A DNA stretch of 10,072 nucleotides from CAYYSY01 sp964474355 (GTDB lineage: Bacteria > Myxococcota_A > UBA9160 > UBA4427), in NCBI GenBank assembly GCA_964474355.1, contig CAYYSY010000258.1:1-10072 (forward strand). Direction: 5' to 3'. The notes under the pieces were generated by a model. The model was not told where the DNA came from and made no database searches. It saw nothing but the letters and a program-made list of their open reading frames with translations. The position numbers were made by a program, and so were the translations under genes. Below are positions 6,195-10,072 of this stretch, piece after piece. Each line of letters begins with the position of its first letter. Within the stretch, counting starts at the first letter, position 1.

Positions 6195-6311
6195 TCAGCC
6201 GATCAACGCCACCGCGCAGGCGATGTCGTCCCCCGCGCGTCGACTCTCGATGGGGCGCAGGGGGGCGGCTCAGCCGATCAACGCCACCGCGCAGGCGATG
6301 TTGTCCCCCGC
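6195..6311 (-). repeat. duplicated 42-bp 3' end of the PP2C gene
   Basis: The 42 bp at 6270-6311 (last codons and stop of the PP2C gene) recur at 6195-6236 with a single base difference. The starts are 75 bp apart, so the second copy is in the same frame and again codes AGD-[ND]-IACAVALIG plus TGA; Asn263 has become Asp. The 33 bp between them code no similar protein. The outer copy lies in the convergent intergenic space after the oxidoreductase gene. Confidence 0.95.
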
Positions 6312-7088
6312 CTGCTGCTGCCGCTGAGCGCCGAGGGCGAGGGCGGTGACCGCCTTGGCGACCGCGAGCGGGCGGATCTCGTCGTCGGCCGCCCAGGCGT
6401 GCTCGCGCGCGCGCTGCACCTCTGCGGGCGGATCCTCGACGCCGATGCCCCTCTCGGAGAGCCCGTCGGTGGCGAGCACCACCGCGAGGAGGTCGGCCGC
6501 GGTCGCACTCTCGAGCACCACGATCTCCGCTGCATCGGCCTCGGTGAGGGCGCCCCGGCCGAGGAAGTCCCCTCGCTTGCGCTTTCGGGGGACGTCTCGC
6601 GCGAGGTCACGCGTCTCGTCGGGCGCGGAGAAGAAGACGTGGCTGTCGCCCACCGATGCACCGTGCACGACCCCCTCCTGTCTTCGCCAGAGCGCGAACG
6701 CCAGGGTCGTCGGTGCCGTGGGGGCGCCGCGCTCGGCCGCCTCCGAGAGCACGGCGTGATTCGCTCGCGCCACGCCGGTGGCCGCGGCGTTGCTCCAGTC
6801 GGCCTCGCTCACCGGTCCGCCGACGCCGCACCACGCGTCGGCGAGCTCGTCGCGCAGCGCCGTGACGGCGGCGGCGGCGCCCTGATGGCCATCGTGTCCG
6901 TCGGCGACGGCGAGCAGCACGCCGCCTTCGCCGATCGTGAAGATCACGGCGTCCTCGTTCGGGTCCGCGTGCGAGTAGGTCTTCGGGGCGCCGCCGCGGC
7001 AGATCGTAATGGCAGCCGGGCCTTCGGCCACGGCCGCCAGAGCGCCGATCTCGGTGTGGTCGCAGCCGAGCAGGGTGGCGTGCTTCAT
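6270..7088 (-). CDS. PP2C-type protein serine/threonine phosphatase
   Basis: A metal-dependent (PPM/PP2C) phosphatase of 272 residues, the usual length of a stand-alone bacterial catalytic domain. Metal and catalytic motifs are present: NEDA (44-47, Asp46), VADGHDGH (61-68, Asp63-Gly64), ASVGDSHVF (144-152), LATDGLSE (206-212, Asp208) and AGDNIACAVAL (260-270, Asp262-Asn263). The four metal-binding aspartates all seem intact, so it should be active on phospho-Ser/Thr proteins. There is no membrane segment or extra sensor domain. The ATG at 7088 starts 46 bp after the ferredoxin gene's stop on the same strand, so the two are probably co-transcribed from the promoter near 7530. Its 3' end is duplicated downstream. 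The target protein is unknown. Confidence 0.9.
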   Translation of the reverse strand: MKHATLLGCDHTEIGALAAVAEGPAAITICRGGAPKTYSHADPNEDAVIFTIGEGGVLLAVADGHDGHQGAAAAVTALRDELADAWCGVGGPVSEADWSNAAATGVARANHAVLSEAAERGAPTAPTTLAFALWRRQEGVVHGASVGDSHVFFSAPDETRDLARDVPRKRKRGDFLGRGALTEADAAEIVVLESATAADLLAVVLATDGLSERGIGVEDPPAEVQRAREHAWAADDEIRPLAVAKAVTALALGAQRQQQAGDNIACAVALIG

Positions 7089-7134
7089 CGCTGCGGGCTC
7101 CGGAGCGAATGCGCGGCGGCCGCGGGCTGCGGGA

Positions 7135-7518
7135 TCAGGGTCGTGGCTCCGTATCGAACATCCCGTTGCGCGCGAACGCGAGCTCCTGGACGGGGCGTCC
7201 GCCGACGAGGTGCTCCCGGATGATCCGCTCGAGGTTCTCTTCGGTGCAGGCGCGATACCACGTGCCTTCGGGATAGACGACGGCGACGGGGCCCTCGGTG
7301 CAGACGCGCAGACACTCCGCCTTCGAGCGGAAGACGGCGCCGTCTACGTCGACGAGGTCGAGCTCCTTGAGGCGTCGCTTGAGAAAGGCCCAGGCGGCCT
7401 CCTGCGTCTCGGTGGGGGCGCAATCGCCGCCGACGCACAGGAAGATGTGACGGGAGTAGTCCGAGAGGTGGAGCTTGTCGCTGATTCGCGAGAGGCGTGC
7501 TTCGGATGCGTCGGACAT
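7135..7518 (-). CDS. thioredoxin-fold [2Fe-2S] ferredoxin
   Basis: A small cytosolic iron-sulfur protein of 127 residues. Cys28-x4-Cys33-x35-Cys69-x3-Cys73 has the same spacing as the [2Fe-2S] site of the NuoE subunit of complex I and of thioredoxin-like ferredoxins. A fifth cysteine (Cys91) follows in WYRACTEENLERII. The segment FRSKAECLRVCTEGPVAVVYPEGTWY is typical of the stand-alone family. It is likely a one-electron carrier; its partner is not shown. The ATG at 7518 (MSDASEARL) is chosen over an upstream GTG at 7539, because the latter lies inside a strong -10 element. It is first in an operon with the PP2C gene and divergent from the histidine-kinase-like gene 52 bp away. Confidence 0.9.
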   Translation of the reverse strand: MSDASEARLSRISDKLHLSDYSRHIFLCVGGDCAPTETQEAAWAFLKRRLKELDLVDVDGAVFRSKAECLRVCTEGPVAVVYPEGTWYRACTEENLERIIREHLVGGRPVQELAFARNGMFDTEPRP

Positions 7519-7529
7519 GAGCGGCGCGT

Positions 7530-7538
7530 AGTATATCA
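7530..7538 (-). promoter_or_regulatory. extended -10 promoter of the ferredoxin-PP2C operon
   Basis: The minus strand reads TGA-TATACT, an extended -10 with five of six consensus matches, 11 bp before the ATG at 7518. The leader would be only a few bases and there is no ribosome site, as for metF. The core is nearly self-complementary: the plus strand reads TATATC at 7532-7537, so the divergent gene at 7571 could use an overlapping -10. Confidence 0.55.
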
Positions 7539-7570
7539 CCCGACCGCGGCCCCATATCGGAGAACCCAGA

Positions 7571-8215
7571 ATGGCCGTGGTGCCGGATGGTCAGAATCTG
7601 CTCTTCGCGTTGTGTCACGAGATGGGCAATCTCGTCGGCGCGATCCGTCTGCAGACCCATCTGCTCGATCAGGAGATGAGCCCCCGCGACCTCGTCTCCG
7701 CGCGCTCGGAGATCGACGTGCTCGGGGCACGCGTCTCGGCGCTGCTCTCGCTCGTTCGGCCCGTTCACGAGGCGATTTCTCCGTTCGCGGGCGACGGGCT
7801 CGATCCGGACGACACCCTCGCCGTCGTCGAGCACGGACTCGATCCACTGACCTTGCCGGGGGTCGATGTCGCATTCGCCCCCGGCGGCTCGGGCCGGCGC
7901 GTGCGGATCGATCGCAACGCGCTCCAGGCGCTCGTCACGAGCTTCGTGTACCTCGCCGTCGAGCAGGTGAGGCCAGCGGGCCGCGTGCGGGTCGCCGTCG
8001 AGGACGGCGACGGGCGCGCCGCCATCGTGATCGAAGACGACGGTCAGCCCGACCGGTCGCTCGCGGCGTGGCAGGACGAGCCACTTCGCGGACGCACGCT
8101 GCTGTGCGCCGTGGCGAGCCGCGTGGCCGAGGCGGTGGGCGGCGAGCTGCAGACCGAGTCGTCTTCGAAGGGGTCGCGGGTCGCGATCTGGGCGCCCGAC
8201 ACCGAAATCGGCTGA
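7571..8215 (+). CDS. histidine-kinase-like protein with degenerate ATP site, or ChpT/Spo0B-like phosphotransferase
   Basis: 214 residues with no sensor, membrane or receiver domain. Residues 12-34 resemble a dimerisation/phosphoacceptor helix with His16-Glu17 and Asn20 (CHEMGNLVGAIRLQTHLL). A second helix covers about 40-68. Residues 95-210 look like a GHKL ATPase fold: strand RRVRID, a helix where the N-box should be (ALQALVTSFVYLAVEQV, lacking the Mg-binding Asn), the strand IVIEDDGQPD where an intact G1 would read DxGxG, and the closing VGGELQTESSSKGSRVAIWAP. It could be a kinase that binds ATP poorly, or a phosphotransferase like ChpT or Spo0B, which have this same two-part shape and similar length. 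GGAG (7559-7562) lies 8 bp before the ATG. It is divergent from the ferredoxin-PP2C operon and followed by a terminator. Confidence 0.65.
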   Translation: MAVVPDGQNLLFALCHEMGNLVGAIRLQTHLLDQEMSPRDLVSARSEIDVLGARVSALLSLVRPVHEAISPFAGDGLDPDDTLAVVEHGLDPLTLPGVDVAFAPGGSGRRVRIDRNALQALVTSFVYLAVEQVRPAGRVRVAVEDGDGRAAIVIEDDGQPDRSLAAWQDEPLRGRTLLCAVASRVAEAVGGELQTESSSKGSRVAIWAPDTEIG

Positions 8216-8223
8216 TCCCTGCT

Positions 8224-8276
8224 AAGCTGCGCCGCGCCGGTGTGTCCGGCGCATCCCCCCAGCTTCTCCTTTTTTT
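8224..8276 (+). terminator. rho-independent terminator of the histidine-kinase-like gene
   Basis: It begins 8 bp after the stop at 8215. An outer stem AAGCTG (8224-8229) pairs with CAGCTT (8260-8265). A perfect inner stem GCGCCGG-TGTGT-CCGGCGC (8234-8252) lies inside, with unpaired CGCC and ATCCCCC between. CTCC and seven Ts (8270-8276) follow. It separates this gene from typA. Confidence 0.75.
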
Positions 8277-8277
8277 C

Positions 8278-8327
8278 GAGCCCCGGCGGCTTCCACGAGC
8301 CCCAGCGGCTTCCACGAGCCCCAGCGG
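8278..8327 (+). repeat. 19-bp tandem repeat upstream of typA
   Basis: Units at 8278-8296 and 8297-8315 (GAGCCCCRGCGGCTTCCAC) are identical but for one base. A third partial copy of 12 bp lies at 8316-8327. It follows directly on the terminator's T-run. Confidence 0.9.
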
Positions 8328-8333
8328 ACGATC

Positions 8334-8350
8334 CGCACGCGATCCGTGCG
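8334..8350 (+). other. hairpin in the typA leader
   Basis: CGCACG-CGATC-CGTGCG forms a perfect 6-bp stem with a 5-nt loop, 66 bp before the typA ATG. No T-run follows. The rest of 8351-8416 shows no clear promoter or ribosome site. It may be a leader structure or chance. Confidence 0.3.
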
Positions 8351-8416
8351 AACTCGATCGCGCCGCGCCAGCGCTCCACCCGCGAGAGCGGCCCGCCACA
8401 GAGACCCATCGAACCC

Positions 8417-10072
<1,656 letters not shown>

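Noticed and set aside
6173..6269. A separate small gene in the convergent gap
   Set aside because: The only coding-like stretch is the duplicated PP2C 3' end, with no start or ribosome site of its own.

Overview
The window is high-GC bacterial chromosome (about 70% G+C by eye) made mostly of housekeeping genes. There is no phage, transposon, rRNA, tRNA or CRISPR signal. The gene set is imuA-imuB, metF-purN, a PfkB-family kinase, an L-2-hydroxyglutarate-oxidase-like flavoprotein, a thioredoxin-fold [2Fe-2S] ferredoxin, a PP2C phosphatase, a histidine-kinase-like protein and typA. Together with the codon use, it fits a GC-rich proteobacterial or 'deltaproteobacterial' (Myxococcota-like) genome. 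That placement is inference from gene content only.

Layout. Positions 1-3720 are on the minus strand: metF (3720-2857), purN (2826-2188), imuA (2127-1012) and the 5' part of imuB (942 to beyond position 1). MetF and PurN both use one-carbon folates. ImuA and ImuB are accessory factors of the SOS mutasome; its polymerase, DnaE2/ImuC, is expected just beyond the left edge. Positions 3721-3890 are a divergent promoter region. Positions 3891-6172 are on the plus strand: an adenosine-kinase-like PfkB protein, then a FAD-dependent oxidoreductase. Positions 6270-7518 are on the minus strand: the ferredoxin followed by the PP2C phosphatase. Positions 7571-10072 are on the plus strand: a 214-residue histidine-kinase-like or phosphotransferase-like protein, a terminator, then typA/bipA, which runs off the right edge about 50-60 codons before its expected end.

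The most unusual property is not a gene. Short direct or tandem duplications sit at or next to almost every gene 3' end. They are four units of 42 bp coding the ImuA C-terminus, a 15-bp duplication bridging metF and purN, seven 24-bp units that begin in the PfkB gene, make its stop codon and continue into the intergenic space, a 42-bp second copy of the PP2C 3' end with its stop, and a 19-bp repeat before typA. Smaller in-frame repeats lie in variable loops of ImuB and ImuA. Units inside coding sequence are multiples of three; outside they are not always (19, 23 or 24 bp). This suggests recurrent slippage or duplication at gene ends, possibly with an RNA 3'-end role for the hairpin-forming 24-bp array.

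The second point of interest is the compact ferredoxin/PP2C operon divergent from the histidine-kinase-like gene, whose phosphoacceptor histidine is kept but whose ATP-binding N-box is degraded. It may be a small signalling module.
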